DNA of 64,000 nt from Streptomyces sp. TLI_053 (GTDB lineage Bacteria; Actinomycetota; Actinomycetes; Streptomycetales; Streptomycetaceae). Shown here in pieces: positions 32,098 through 41,265 of the stretch. Below the pieces are notes generated by a model. It had not been told where the DNA came from. It made no database searches and was given only the letters and a program-made list of their open reading frames with translations. The DNA lies in contig NZ_LT629775.1 in NCBI RefSeq assembly GCF_900105395.1, positions 9,017,501 to 9,081,500 of the forward strand, given 5' to 3'. Both the position numbers and the translations under genes were made by a program. Numbering within the stretch: the first letter of the stretch is position 1; each line of letters starts with the position of its first letter.

Positions 32098-32951
32098 CGC
32101 ACCGCCCTCGACTGAAGCGAACGGCCGATCAGTGTGGTGCAGACCACCACGACCGAGACGGCCAGGCCGGGCGAGATCGAGATCCACCAGGCCGTCTGGA
32201 GGAAGTCCTTGCCGTCGGCGACCATCGAGCCCCAGTCCGCGTCCGGCGGGACCGGGCCCAGGCCGAGCACGCTGAGTCCGGAACCCGAGATGATGGCCGA
32301 GCCCACCCCGATGGAGGCCAGCACCACCAGCGGGCCGCCGACGTTCGGCAGCACGTGCCGCAGCACCGAACGCCAGGCCGGCACCCCCAGCACCCGTGCC
32401 GCCTCCACGTACTCCGAGCGCAGCACCAGCCGTGCCTGGCCGCGCACCAGTCGGGCGTAGTGGGGCACCCCGGCGACACCGATGGCGATCGCCACGTTGA
32501 GCGTGCCGCCGCCCAGCAGCGCCACCACCACCAGCGCGAGCAGCAGTTCGGGGAAGCCCAGCAGTACGTCCACCACCCGCATCAGGGCGAAGTCGACCTG
32601 CCGTCCGCCGCAGCCGGCGACCAGGCCGAGCAGCGCGCCGCCGCCCACCCCGATCAGCGTCGCGCCGACCGCGATCAGCAGCGACAGCCGGGTGCCGTGC
32701 ACGAGCCGTGACCAGACGTCCCGGCCGAGCTGGTCGGTGCCGAGCCAGTGCCCGGCACCGGGCGGGCGCAGTGCCGCCGCGACGTCCGTCGCCTCGGGGG
32801 CGTGGGTGGCGAACACCCCGGGGAAGGCCAGCACGAGCGCGACCGCGGCCAGCAGGACCAGGGGTGCCAGGCGGGCCGGCGAGCGCAGCAGCGCGCCCCG
32901 GCGGGCGCCTGCCGCGGCCGGCCGGTCGAGGAGGGCGGTCACGGTGCTCAT
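32094..32951 (-). CDS. ABC transporter permease (DppC type)
   Basis: 285 residues with about six membrane segments. It carries the DppC-type N-terminal HWLGTDQLGRDVWSRLVHGTR stretch and the permease coupling loop (EYVEAARVLGVPAWRSVLRHVLPN). Start ATG 32951 overlaps the stop of the first permease gene (ATGA), and its own stop overlaps the ATPase start, so stoichiometric synthesis is likely. It forms half of the membrane channel of a peptide/nickel/opine-type importer. Confidence 0.92.
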
Positions 32952-33925
32952 GCCGGGCCTCCCTCGCGCAGCCGGGGGTCGATCAGCGGGTGGAGCACGT
33001 CCACCAGCGTGTTGATGACCACGAACGCCGCGCTGGAGATGACCACCAGGGCGCTCACCACCGGCAGGTCGCGCGAGCCGACCGCGTTGGCCAGCACCCG
33101 GCCCAGGCCCGGCCGGGTGAAGATGTTCTCCACCAGCACCGCGCCGCCGAACAGGCTGCCCAGCACGAAACCGGACAGCGTGGTCAGCGGCAGCAGCGCG
33201 TGCCGCAGGGTGTGCCGCAGCAGCACCGCCGTCGCGCCCAGGCCGCGCGAGCGCGCGGTCAGCACGAACGGGCGGCCGTCGGTGGTCTCCAGCTCCTGGC
33301 GGATCACCTGGGCGAGCACTCCGGCCAGCGGCAGCGCCAGTGCCAGCGTCGGCAGCACCAGTGGCGCCGGCCCGTCCGCCCCGATCGAGGGCAGCGCGTG
33401 CAGCCGGTAGGAGAACACCGTCAGCAGGATGATGCCCAGCCAGAACGAGGGCATCGACACCATCAGCAGCTCGGCCAGACCGGCGGCGCCGCGCACCGCC
33501 CGGCCTCGGCCGACCGTCACGGTGGCCGCCAGCACCGCCAGGACCAGCGCGGTGACCAGCGCGGACACCGCCAGCTCGACGGTCGGACCGAGCTGGCTGC
33601 CGAGCAGCCGCTCGATCGGCTCGTTGAGCTGGTACGACCAGCCGAGGCCGCCGCTCGCCAACCGGGCGAGCTGGCGGCCGTACTGGAGGAGCAGCGGGTC
33701 GTCCAGGCCGTTCTCGGCGATCACCTGGCCACGCAGGGCCGGGGTCGCGGCGGCGCCCGGCCCGATCAGTCCGTCCACGATGTCGCCGGGGGCGAGGTGG
33801 AGGGCGACGAACGTCACCGTGAGCGTCCCCCACACCACCACCAGCCCCGCCGCGAGCCTCCGGACGACGAACCTGGCCCAGGGCGGCACGTGGCGCAGCG
33901 GCGCGAGCCGGGCGCGCCCGGACAC
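32948..33925 (-). CDS. ABC transporter permease (DppB type)
   Basis: 325 residues. An N-terminal membrane segment (FVVRRLAAGLVVVWGTLTVTF) is followed by the typical periplasmic-side loop and five further membrane segments. The coupling motif is RSRGLGATAVLLRHTLRHALLP. The C-terminus DVLHPLIDPRLR is typical of DppB homologues. GTG start at 33925 lies one base after the stop of the binding-protein gene, so translation is probably coupled. Pairs with the DppC-type permease. Confidence 0.92.
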   Translation of the reverse strand: MSGRARLAPLRHVPPWARFVVRRLAAGLVVVWGTLTVTFVALHLAPGDIVDGLIGPGAAATPALRGQVIAENGLDDPLLLQYGRQLARLASGGLGWSYQLNEPIERLLGSQLGPTVELAVSALVTALVLAVLAATVTVGRGRAVRGAAGLAELLMVSMPSFWLGIILLTVFSYRLHALPSIGADGPAPLVLPTLALALPLAGVLAQVIRQELETTDGRPFVLTARSRGLGATAVLLRHTLRHALLPLTTLSGFVLGSLFGGAVLVENIFTRPGLGRVLANAVGSRDLPVVSALVVISSAAFVVINTLVDVLHPLIDPRLREGGPA

Positions 33926-33926
33926 C

Positions 33927-35573
33927 TCAGGCCACCCCGATGCCGTAGAAGTCGGTGTTGGCGTCGACGTCCAGGACCAGCCCGTTCACCTTGCCGTGCC
34001 GGGCGACGTCCATGGTGGCGATGTAGGCCGGGAAGGAGTACGCCTGCTCGACGACCTTCCGCTGGACCTTGCGGTACAGCTCGAAGCGCTGCGCGGCGTC
34101 CACGGTCGCCTCGGCCTGGTCCAGCCAGCCGTCGATCTCGGCGTCCTTGACCCGGCTGCCGTTCGCCCCGCCGCCCCCGAACTGGGACTTTGAGTGGTAG
34201 AGGTTGCCCAGCAGGCTCGGGTCGGAGCCCTGCCAGGCGAAGGCGAACACGTCGTAGTCGCCCTTGCCGGTGCGCCCGATGGAGCCGGCGGAGTCCAGCG
34301 GCACCAGCTTCAGTTCGATGCCGACCTGCTTCAGCGCGTCCTGCACGCCCACGTCGAAGGTGTGGTTCTGGGCCGAGACGAAGGTCTGCACGTACGGCTG
34401 CTCCGCGGTGAGGCGCTTGCCGTCCTTGGTGCGGTAGCCCTCGGCGTCCCGACCGGTCCAGCCGGCCTCGTCCAGCAGCTTCTCCGCCTTCTCCTTGCTG
34501 TACTCCCAGGCCGGCTTGGCGAACGAGGGCTCGGCGCCGGGGGTGGAGGGCGCCAGCGGCCCCCAGGCCTGCTCGTACTCGCCCTGGAAGATGCCCTTGA
34601 CGATTCCGGCGAAGTCGATGGCGTGCCGGACGGCCTGCCGGGCGCGCGGGTCGTCGAAGGGCGCCCGGGCGGTGTTGAGGTAGTAGGTGTAGGGGACGCC
34701 GGGGACCGCCTTGCGGACCACCTGGACGCCGTTCTGGCCGCGCAGTCCGGCCAGCCGGTTCGCGGGTATCAGCTCGGCGGCGTCGACCTGGCCGGAGGTC
34801 AGGGCGCCGACCCGGGAGGCGTCCTCCTTCAGCAGCAGCACGACGATGCTCTCGAGCTTCGCCTGCCCCTGGTGGGCGGCGGTCGGCGGGGCCCAGTTGT
34901 AGTCGGACCGGCGCTTGAACACCGCCTGCTGGCCGGGCGTCACCGACTCGAAGGTGAACGGGCCGGTGCCGACGACGAACGCGCCGCCGGAGGAGAGGTC
35001 GCCGGCGTGGTCGCGCAGTGCGACGGGGGAGTGGAAGCCGAGGAAGGTGCTCCCCGCCGCGCCGAGGAAGGAGGAGTGAGGAGCCGTCAGGTGGACGGCC
35101 ACCGTGCGCGGGTCGACCACCTCGGTCTCCTTGTAGGGGCCGAGCAGGCCGGCCGCCCGCTTGGAGGCCGTCTTCGCCGCCGTGACGTGGTCGAAGTTCG
35201 CCTTCACGGCCGCCGCGTCGAACGGGGTGCCGTCGCTGAAGGTCACACCGGCGCGCAGGGTGAAGGTGTAGGTGAGGCCGTCGGGCGAGACCGTCCACGA
35301 ATCGGCCAGCCACGGCTTGACGGTCCCGTCCGGCGCGACCGCGACCAGCGACTCCAGCACCGGGCGCAGCAGTCGCCCGGTGACGGCGGTGGACGCGGCG
35401 TGCGGGTCCCAGCTGTCGGGTTCGACGGCGGCGCCGTAGCGCAGGGTGCCGCCGCCGCTCTTCGCGGAGGGCGGGGTGGAGGAGTCGGAGCAGGCCGTGA
35501 GGACGGCGGGGCCGATGACAGCGGCGGCGGTCAGGGTGACCGGGAAGCGGAGGAAACGGCGTCTGGTGTACAT
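33927..35573 (-). CDS. ABC transporter substrate-binding lipoprotein (SBP_bac_5 family)
   Basis: 548 residues. N-terminal RRR, a hydrophobic segment and lipobox LTAC (Cys ~28) mark a lipid-anchored extracytoplasmic protein. Family features include LRYGAAVEPDSWDPH near the start, LADSWTVSPDGLTYTFTLRAGVTFSDGTPF and ARQAVRHAIDFAGI. It captures a peptide-like or small organic ligand for the permeases that follow. First gene of the operon. The promoter should lie in 35574-35920. The ligand cannot be read from sequence; the two flavin oxygenases downstream point to an organosulfur compound rather than a nutrient peptide. Confidence 0.92.
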   Translation of the reverse strand: MYTRRRFLRFPVTLTAAAVIGPAVLTACSDSSTPPSAKSGGGTLRYGAAVEPDSWDPHAASTAVTGRLLRPVLESLVAVAPDGTVKPWLADSWTVSPDGLTYTFTLRAGVTFSDGTPFDAAAVKANFDHVTAAKTASKRAAGLLGPYKETEVVDPRTVAVHLTAPHSSFLGAAGSTFLGFHSPVALRDHAGDLSSGGAFVVGTGPFTFESVTPGQQAVFKRRSDYNWAPPTAAHQGQAKLESIVVLLLKEDASRVGALTSGQVDAAELIPANRLAGLRGQNGVQVVRKAVPGVPYTYYLNTARAPFDDPRARQAVRHAIDFAGIVKGIFQGEYEQAWGPLAPSTPGAEPSFAKPAWEYSKEKAEKLLDEAGWTGRDAEGYRTKDGKRLTAEQPYVQTFVSAQNHTFDVGVQDALKQVGIELKLVPLDSAGSIGRTGKGDYDVFAFAWQGSDPSLLGNLYHSKSQFGGGGANGSRVKDAEIDGWLDQAEATVDAAQRFELYRKVQRKVVEQAYSFPAYIATMDVARHGKVNGLVLDVDANTDFYGIGVA

Positions 35574-35920
35574 GGGTTCTTTCTCGATCCTGCGCGAGGG
35601 GGGACCGGTGGGCGGCGCAGGGGCCCGCCCACCCCGAGGGGGAGGCGCTGACGGCCCCGGCCACGGACGATGCGACGAGTCTGCTGGCTCCGTCCGGATC
35701 CGACCCCCCTGACCGTCCCCCTATGCGGGCCCTCTTCCGGGACCCGCGGGTTTGGCGGCGGGACGCTCGCGGGTGTGCTCGCGGGTGTGTTCGGCCGGTG
35801 GGCTCCGACGTGGTGCGGAGTGCGGTGCGGGGTGCGGGGTGGTGCGGAGTGGGGTGCGGGGTGCGGGGCCGACGTGCGGTGCGAGGTGCGGCCCCGGCGG
35901 CGCGACGCGCCGTCAGGGTG
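35574..35920. promoter_or_regulatory. Intergenic region upstream of the importer operon, with GTGCGG repeats
   Basis: 347 bp before the terminator of the MFS gene; it must contain the importer operon promoter. About 35812-35893 is a low-complexity run of GTGCGG/GGTGCGGGGTGCGG variants. No SAM riboswitch or other recognisable sulfur-responsive element was seen. No gene is supported here. Confidence 0.45.
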
Positions 35921-35960
35921 GTGCGGCCGTTCCGGGGGGAGCCCTCCGGAACGGCCGCAC
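35921..35960 (-). terminator. Hairpin terminator after the MFS gene
   Basis: A perfect 15-bp stem (35921-35935 with 35946-35960) and a 10-nt loop start 9 bases beyond the MFS stop codon. No T-run follows. It also insulates the importer operon. Confidence 0.8.
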
Positions 35961-35968
35961 GGGGACCG

Positions 35969-37453
35969 TCAGGTCTGCGGCACGGGGGAATCCGCAGACT
36001 CGAGGTCCGGCTCGGGGACGCTCTCGGCAGTGACGGCGGGGCTGCGCAGGACGAAGGCGGCCACCAGGACGCCGACCGCCACGAACACGGCGCTGAGCCC
36101 GTAGGAGAGGTGGAAGCCGCCGGTGAGCGCCGCGACCTTGCTGTCGCCCTCGCCGAGCAGCGTCGCGGTGCGGGAGGCGGCCATCGTGGCGAGTACTGCG
36201 GTGCCGATCGAGGCGCCGACCTGCTGGGTGGTGTTCACCAGGCCGGACGCGATGCCGGCGTCGTTGGGCGAGGTGACCGACATGGCCTGGCCGATCAGGG
36301 CCGGCATGGCCGCGCCGAAGCCGAGGCCGAGCAGGACGAACGCCGGCACGATGTCGACGAGGAAGCTTCCGTCGCTCGGCACCCGGGCCAGCAGCGCGAG
36401 CGCGGCGGCCACCAGCAGCAGGCCGGCGACCAGCACCCGGCGGGGCCCGAACCGCTGGTTCAGCTTGACCGCGAAGCCCAGCGAGACGATCGCGATGGTG
36501 ACCGGCGCGGGCAGGAAGGCGAGCCCGGTCTTCAGCGCGTCGTAGCCGAGGACGTTCTGGAAGTACAGCGCGGTGCAGAACTGGTAGCCGAAGAGGCCGG
36601 CGACCATCAGGACCATGATGCCGTTGGCTCCGGAGACCGCCCGGGAGCGGAAGATGTGCAGCGGCAGCAGGGGCTTGGCCGCGTACGCCTGGCGGACCAC
36701 GAACCCGGCCAGCAGCACCAGCGAGCCGGCCAGCAGGCCCAGCGTCCGGCCGTCGGCCCAGGTGTACTCCTCGGCCTTGATGATCGTGTAGACCAGCAGC
36801 ATCAGACCGCCGGTGGCGAGCACCGAACCGACCAGGTCGGCGCCCTCGCGCAGCCCCGCTCCCTTCCCGCCGGGCACCACGCTCTGCGTCAGCACGAGCG
36901 CCACCAGGCCGATCGGCACGTTGACGTAGAACACCCACGGCCAGCTGAAGCTCTGCGTCAGCACGCCGCCCAGGATCAGGCCCAGCGAGGCGCCGGCCGC
37001 GGAGACGAACGCGTACGCCGCCAGTGCCTTGGCGCGCTCGCCGGCGTCGGGGAACAGGGTGATGATCATGCCGAGGACGACGGCCGAGGCGAGCGCCCCG
37101 CCGACCCCCTGGACGAACCGGAACACCACCAGCGCCGTCGAGGAGGAGGACAGGCCGCAGGCCAGCGAGGCCACCGTGAACAGGCCGAGGCCCGCGCTGA
37201 AGACGCGGCGGCCGCCGAGCAGGTCACCCAGTCGGCCGGAGAGCAGCAGCAGTCCGGCGAACGCGATGAGATAGGCGTTGACCACCCAGGCCAGGCCGGA
37301 CTGGGTGAAGCCGAGGTCGGTCTGGATGGTCGGCAGGGCGACGGTCACGATCGAACCGTCGAGGATGATCATCAGGTTGCCGGTGCAGAGGACCCCCAGT
37401 GCCAACCAGCGTGACCTGGAAGGCTGGAGGGACGGCGGGGCTTGCGTGGTCAT
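35969..37453 (-). CDS. MFS drug exporter, DHA2 / EmrB-QacA family (14 membrane segments)
   Basis: 494 residues, with about 14 hydrophobic segments. Family motif IILDGSIVTVALPTIQTDL in the first segment, loop motif GRLGDLLGGRR between the second and third, and motif C (GASLGLILGGVL) in the fifth. These proton antiporters export drugs, dyes or antibiotics. Start ATG 37453 with AAGGA upstream. Divergent from the HxlR regulator, which probably controls it. It could export the nearby cluster product, but the importer operon separates them, so a general stress efflux pump is equally likely. The C-terminus ends in an acidic tail. Confidence 0.92.
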   Translation of the reverse strand: MTTQAPPSLQPSRSRWLALGVLCTGNLMIILDGSIVTVALPTIQTDLGFTQSGLAWVVNAYLIAFAGLLLLSGRLGDLLGGRRVFSAGLGLFTVASLACGLSSSSTALVVFRFVQGVGGALASAVVLGMIITLFPDAGERAKALAAYAFVSAAGASLGLILGGVLTQSFSWPWVFYVNVPIGLVALVLTQSVVPGGKGAGLREGADLVGSVLATGGLMLLVYTIIKAEEYTWADGRTLGLLAGSLVLLAGFVVRQAYAAKPLLPLHIFRSRAVSGANGIMVLMVAGLFGYQFCTALYFQNVLGYDALKTGLAFLPAPVTIAIVSLGFAVKLNQRFGPRRVLVAGLLLVAAALALLARVPSDGSFLVDIVPAFVLLGLGFGAAMPALIGQAMSVTSPNDAGIASGLVNTTQQVGASIGTAVLATMAASRTATLLGEGDSKVAALTGGFHLSYGLSAVFVAVGVLVAAFVLRSPAVTAESVPEPDLESADSPVPQT

Positions 37454-37579
37454 CGGAGGAGTCCTTCGGGGGAATGGCCGGGGAGGGGCGCCCGGTGGCG
37501 CCCGCGCTCCCTGAGGGCACTTCTTGTTACAGCGACCATCCTGTGTGACCATCAAGTCCCACCGTAAGGAGGCACTTTC
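37454..37579. promoter_or_regulatory. MFS-HxlR divergent promoter with direct repeat
   Basis: 126-bp divergent region. GACCATC occurs twice in direct orientation (37534-37540 and 37547-37553, 13-bp period), possibly the HxlR operator. AAGGAGG at 37566-37572 is a strong ribosome site for the HxlR gene. Confidence 0.4.
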
Positions 37580-38008
37580 ATGTTCCTGGGGAACAACGAT
37601 GTGATCGAGGACATCGAGGGGGCCGACATCGACGACCCGGCCCCCGTCCGCGAGGCGTGCACCGTCCTGGAGGCGCTCAACCGGATCAGTGGCAAGTGGG
37701 CGATCGGGATCCTGCTCAACCTCAGCCACGGTCCGGTCCGCTTCACCGAACTCGAACGGTCCGTACCCGGAATCAGCCGCCGTATGCTCACCCTGACGCT
37801 GCGGAACCTCGAACGGGACGGACTGATCGAGCGCACCGTCTACGCGACCGTGCCGCCCAAGGTGGAGTACCGCGGCACCGAGATGGCCGACGAGCTCTAC
37901 GCCTCGCTCAAGGGACTCACCGCCTGGGCGGAGCGCCACCGCGACGCCATCGCCCGCTCGCGCGACTCCTACGACCAGGAGCAGGCGGCCGCCGTCGAAC
38001 AGGGCTGA
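37580..38008 (+). CDS. HxlR-family winged-helix transcriptional regulator
   Basis: 142 residues. HxlR core: CTVLEALNRISGKWAIGILLNLSHGPVRFTELERSVPGISRRMLTLTLRNLERDGLIERTVY, then a VEYRGTEMADEL wing. Family members often respond to electrophiles, quinones or aldehydes and repress or activate a neighbouring gene. Divergent from the MFS exporter at 126 bp, so it most likely regulates both. The ~25-residue N-terminus is acidic (VIEDIEGADIDD) and longer than usual. A single Cys (~residue 29) at the start of the domain is the classic position for redox sensing in this family. Confidence 0.92.
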   Translation: MFLGNNDVIEDIEGADIDDPAPVREACTVLEALNRISGKWAIGILLNLSHGPVRFTELERSVPGISRRMLTLTLRNLERDGLIERTVYATVPPKVEYRGTEMADELYASLKGLTAWAERHRDAIARSRDSYDQEQAAAVEQG

Positions 38009-38222
38009 CGGCGGCCGTACGGGGCGTCCGTGCCGCTGCGCCCCGTTCGGTACGTTGGTACGCCGGACCGGTGGAACCGGGTAACGTTCTTGTGGTGTTC
38101 CTCCAGACGCCGATCCACGGGTGAGCGCGTGACGGGCCCGCGGGCGTCCATCGACGTCGCCGCCCGTCCCCCACCGACGAATCCCCAGCAGTACTTCACA
38201 TCATTGACCGGAGACCGTGACC

Positions 38223-38435
38223 GTGAGCAAGAACATCAACAACCCCGTGGGCATGGGCGGCGGCCAGCGCAAGCGGCTCTCCCGTACCGAACGGCAGAAC
38301 AACGGTCCGCACCGCAACCTCGACCGCCGGGGCGCGGCCGACCAGAAGGCGGAGCTGGTGCGCAGGATGCGCGAGAAGGCGGGCGCCGCCGAGGGCGACG
38401 CCGAGCAGACGGGCGAGGACACCGGGAAGAGCTGA
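38223..38435 (+). CDS. DUF6243 small basic protein
   Basis: 70 residues. The opening SKNINNPVGMGGGQRKRLSR is characteristic of this short streptomycete family of unknown function. The rest is very charged, with no membrane segment. GTG 38223 is chosen over GTG 38217 because GGAG at 38210-38213 then lies nine bases upstream. Followed by a clear hairpin terminator, so it is probably a single-gene transcript. Confidence 0.85.
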   Translation: MSKNINNPVGMGGGQRKRLSRTERQNNGPHRNLDRRGAADQKAELVRRMREKAGAAEGDAEQTGEDTGKS

Positions 38436-38459
38436 AGCGCCGCCGCAGGGTGGCACGGC

Positions 38460-38495
38460 GCGGGGCCCGACCGCACAGCGCGGTCAGGGCCCCGC
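38460..38495 (+). terminator. Hairpin terminator after DUF6243 gene
   Basis: A 15-bp GC-rich stem with one bulged A (38460-38474 with 38480-38495) begins 24 bases after the stop codon. Confidence 0.75.
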
Positions 38496-38621
38496 TGCCG
38501 TACCGGGGCACGGCCGGTCCGGTCCGGCTCGCCCCGCCGGACCGGCCTTCCGGGGCCGGCGGTCCCCGGCCCCTTACACTGGCGGCCCGCCCCGCCAGCC
38601 CCCGTCCCGAGGAGCCCGCCG

Positions 38622-39332
38622 GTGCACTCCTGGCTCTCCGAACGCCGCCGCTCGGCCGCGAGCCTGCTGGTCGCCGTCGTCGCGGCGGCCGTGCTCGTGC
38701 TGCTGCTCGCGTTCCACGAGGGGGCGGCTCCGCTGTCCGGGGCGGACGTCGCCGTGCTGGTGCTGTTCGCCTATCTGTCGGCCTACCTGACCGTCACCCT
38801 GGTGGCCTTCGCGGGCGCCTCCCCGGAGCGGATCCGGGACTGGGCGCGGCGCTCCGAGCGCGGCACCGTCGTGCAGCGCTACCTGCTCGGCAGCGCCCCG
38901 GGGCCGGGGGTGTCGGTCTTCGTCGCGGCGGCCGCGCTGGTGGTGTCCCTGGTCTGGCGCCCCGGCCATCTGGGGTCGGCGCTCCCGGTCGGCGTCCGGG
39001 TGGCGATCGCGCTCGCGCTGGTCGTCGAGGCGTGGGTGTGCGTGCTCGTCTCCTTCGCGGTCGCCTTCCACGCCGACAACCTGGTGGAGGACGAGCGGGC
39101 CCTGGAGTTCCCCGGCACCGGCACCGGCACCGGCACCGGCACCGGGGCCGAGTCCGCCGTCTGGGCCGACTACATGTACTTCGCCGTCTCCGTGATGACG
39201 ACCTTCGGCACCACCGACGTCAATGTGACCTCCCGGGAGATGCGGCGCACGGTGGCGGCCAACGCCGTCATCGCCTTCGTCTTCAACACGGTGACGGTGG
39301 CGAGTCTGGTGTCGGCCCTGGACCGCGGCTGA
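38622..39332 (+). CDS. DUF1345 membrane protein
   Basis: 236 residues, with four or five hydrophobic segments. The conserved C-terminal block is present (YFAVSVMTTFGTTDVNVTS, followed by RRTVAANAVIAFVFNTVTVA). GTG start with GAGGAG upstream. Function unknown in the family. Between the membrane half and the C-terminal block it has a run of Gly-Thr repeats coded by (GGCACC)n. The 3' third of this gene has a second, near-identical copy 3.7 kb downstream (42738-43040). Confidence 0.88.
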   Translation: MHSWLSERRRSAASLLVAVVAAAVLVLLLAFHEGAAPLSGADVAVLVLFAYLSAYLTVTLVAFAGASPERIRDWARRSERGTVVQRYLLGSAPGPGVSVFVAAAALVVSLVWRPGHLGSALPVGVRVAIALALVVEAWVCVLVSFAVAFHADNLVEDERALEFPGTGTGTGTGTGAESAVWADYMYFAVSVMTTFGTTDVNVTSREMRRTVAANAVIAFVFNTVTVASLVSALDRG

Positions 39333-39360
39333 GAGCCGCACCCCGTCGGCCGATGACCGG

Positions 39361-40125
39361 TCACCTGGCCTCGGCGAGCCGGTGCGCGTCGGGCCCGGCC
39401 GGGAAGCGGAGCTGCCCGGTGGTGTCGTGCACCGCTCGCCACACCGCCTCGGCCACGTCCTCCTCGGTGGTGAAGAGCTCCTGCGCGGTGAAGCCGGCCA
39501 TCGCCCGGTCGGCCCACTCGGCGTAGGGTGCCGGGACCGCCGCGCCGGCCGCCCCGTCGCCGGCCGCCCCGTCGGCGGTCGCCCGGCGCGCGAAGTTCGT
39601 CGTGAGGCAGGCGCCCGGCTGGACCGTCGCCGCCCGCACCCCGAACGGCGCGAGTTCGAGCGCGAGCGACGCCGTGAACCCCTCGACGGCGGATTTGCTG
39701 GCCTTGTACAGGGCGGAGAGCGGCATGTGGCCGAGCACCACGCTGGAGGTCACATTGACCACGACGCCGCTGCCGCGCTCACGGAACCCGGGCAGCACCG
39801 CCTGCGTGGTGGCCATGACACCGAAGGTGTTGGTCTCGAACACCTCCCGCACCCGGGCCATCGGCGTCCCCTCGAACACCCCGATCGCCGGGATGCCCGC
39901 GTTGTTGACCAGGACGTCGACGGGCCCCGCGGCCTCGAAGCCGGCGGCGATGCTCTCGGGCCGGGTCACGTCGAGCTCGACGACGCGCAGGCGCTCGGAG
40001 ACCGGGAGCGTGTCCGGGCGCGGCGTGCGCACGGCCGCGACGACCTGCCAGCCCCGGGCGTGGAAGTGCAGGGCGGTCCGCCGGCCGTACCCGGACGACG
40101 CGCCGGTGATCAGGATGGTGTTCAT
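39361..40125 (-). CDS. Short-chain dehydrogenase/reductase
   Basis: 254 residues, classical SDR. The nucleotide motif is TGASSGYG (Tyr in place of the usual Ile/Leu), followed by NNAG (residues ~82-85), a catalytic Ser in NVTSSVV and YxxxK in ALYKASKSA. The VNVTSSVVLGHMPLSALYKASK pattern fits SDRs of uncertain substrate that act on small alcohols or ketones. A 14-bp palindrome (40188-40201) lies 63 bp upstream and recurs before the monooxygenase/hydrolase pair across the AraC gene, so these genes probably form one regulon. 27 bp separate it from the convergent DUF1345 gene. Confidence 0.9.
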   Translation of the reverse strand: MNTILITGASSGYGRRTALHFHARGWQVVAAVRTPRPDTLPVSERLRVVELDVTRPESIAAGFEAAGPVDVLVNNAGIPAIGVFEGTPMARVREVFETNTFGVMATTQAVLPGFRERGSGVVVNVTSSVVLGHMPLSALYKASKSAVEGFTASLALELAPFGVRAATVQPGACLTTNFARRATADGAAGDGAAGAAVPAPYAEWADRAMAGFTAQELFTTEEDVAEAVWRAVHDTTGQLRFPAGPDAHRLAEAR

Positions 40126-40187
40126 CGGAAATCCTCTGCTCGGAAGGGCCCGTGTGCGCGGAACTCCGCTGCACGGGGAGAGCGACT

Positions 40188-40201
40188 GGTTCCAGTGAAC
40201 C
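40188..40201. promoter_or_regulatory. Candidate operator palindrome upstream of SDR
   Basis: GGTTC-CAGT-GAACC, a perfect 5-4-5 dyad, 63 bp before the SDR start. It overlaps a second dyad, ACTGG-TT-CCAGT (40185-40196). Read towards the SDR gene, 13 of 14 bases match the site at 41266-41279. Confidence 0.6.
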
Positions 40202-40265
40202 GCCCTGACCTGCGGCCTCGGGGCCACGATCCTGCCCTTCCTTTGCCCGATCCTCCCGCCGCCGC

Positions 40266-41168
40266 TCACGGGAGCACGGCGGTCGGGGCGCCCCCGTCCT
40301 CCCGCAGTCGGGCCGCGTCCCGGCTCGGCGCCTCGCCGAACTGCCGCCGGTACTCGCGGCTGAACTGCGAGGCGCTGTCGTACCCCACCCGTCGCCCCAC
40401 GCCGGTCACGTCCCCGGGGTGGGTGGCGAGCAGCAGCCGGGCCTCCTGGAGCCGGATCTGCTTCTGGAACTGGATCGGGCTCATCGCCGTCACCGCCTGG
40501 AAGTTGCGGTAGAACGCGGAGGCACTCAGACCGGACAGCCTGGCCACGTCCTCGACCCGGAACGGTTCGGCGTAGTGTTCGCGGATCCAGCGCACGGCGC
40601 GCGAGACGTGGCTCAGCCCGGAGTCGGCAAGGCCGAGCTGACGGACCGTCGCACCCTGTTCCCCGGTGATCAGCCGCCACAGGATCTCCCGCTTCAGCAG
40701 CGGGGCGAGCACGGCCCGGTCGCGGGGTTCGTCCAGCAGACGCAGCAGTCGGACCACCGCGTCGAGCAGGGCCCCGGAGGCGTCGCCGACGGCGATGCCC
40801 GACGGTGCGCCCGTGTCGCGGGGGACGTCCCCGGGCCCGGCCCGGAGCAGCAGTTCGGCGATCACCGACGGTTCCAGCAGCAGGCCGACGCCCAGCGCCG
40901 GCCGGCCGGGGCCGATCTCGGTGAACTGCCCGGTGACCGGGAGGTCGACGGAGGCGACCAGGTACTGCCCGGCGCCGTAGGTGTAGAGGCGGTCGCCGAG
41001 CGCCAGGCGTTTGGAACCCTGGGCGACGACCGCGAACACGGTTCCGGACATGGTGGGTGCCGGGAGCCCCGGTCGGTCGATCCGGGAGACCAGCACGCCG
41101 TCGAGGGCGGTGGTGGAGTCCGGGCGGGCGTGCCGGGCGACCAGGGTGCGCATTTCGTCGAGGGACAT
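40266..41168 (-). CDS. AraC-family transcriptional regulator with AraC_N (cupin) domain
   Basis: 300 residues from ATG 41168 (MSLDEMRTL). The N-terminal cupin-like effector domain has the AraC_N stretch VFAVVAQGSKRLALGDRLYTYGAGQYLVASVDLPV. The C-terminal double helix-turn-helix includes RVEDVARLSGLSASAFYRNFQAVTAMSPIQFQKQIRLQEAR and VGYDSASQFSREYRRQFG. Such regulators usually activate adjacent oxidoreductases. It sits between the SDR and the monooxygenase-hydrolase pair, both of which have the same palindrome upstream, which it may bind. Confidence 0.93.
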   Translation of the reverse strand: MSLDEMRTLVARHARPDSTTALDGVLVSRIDRPGLPAPTMSGTVFAVVAQGSKRLALGDRLYTYGAGQYLVASVDLPVTGQFTEIGPGRPALGVGLLLEPSVIAELLLRAGPGDVPRDTGAPSGIAVGDASGALLDAVVRLLRLLDEPRDRAVLAPLLKREILWRLITGEQGATVRQLGLADSGLSHVSRAVRWIREHYAEPFRVEDVARLSGLSASAFYRNFQAVTAMSPIQFQKQIRLQEARLLLATHPGDVTGVGRRVGYDSASQFSREYRRQFGEAPSRDAARLREDGGAPTAVLP

Positions 41169-41265
41169 GCGCCCATTCCAGCACCGCGCCCGCCCCGATT
41201 CCCGTCGGCGCGAGGATCGGGCAAGGGCGGGCGAGCATCGCCCTAACGTCGGTGCGGGGCATCCC

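Noticed and set aside
35574..35920. SAM riboswitch or sulfur-responsive leader before the importer operon
   Set aside because: No conserved riboswitch core could be recognised; the stretch is mostly GTGCGG repeats.
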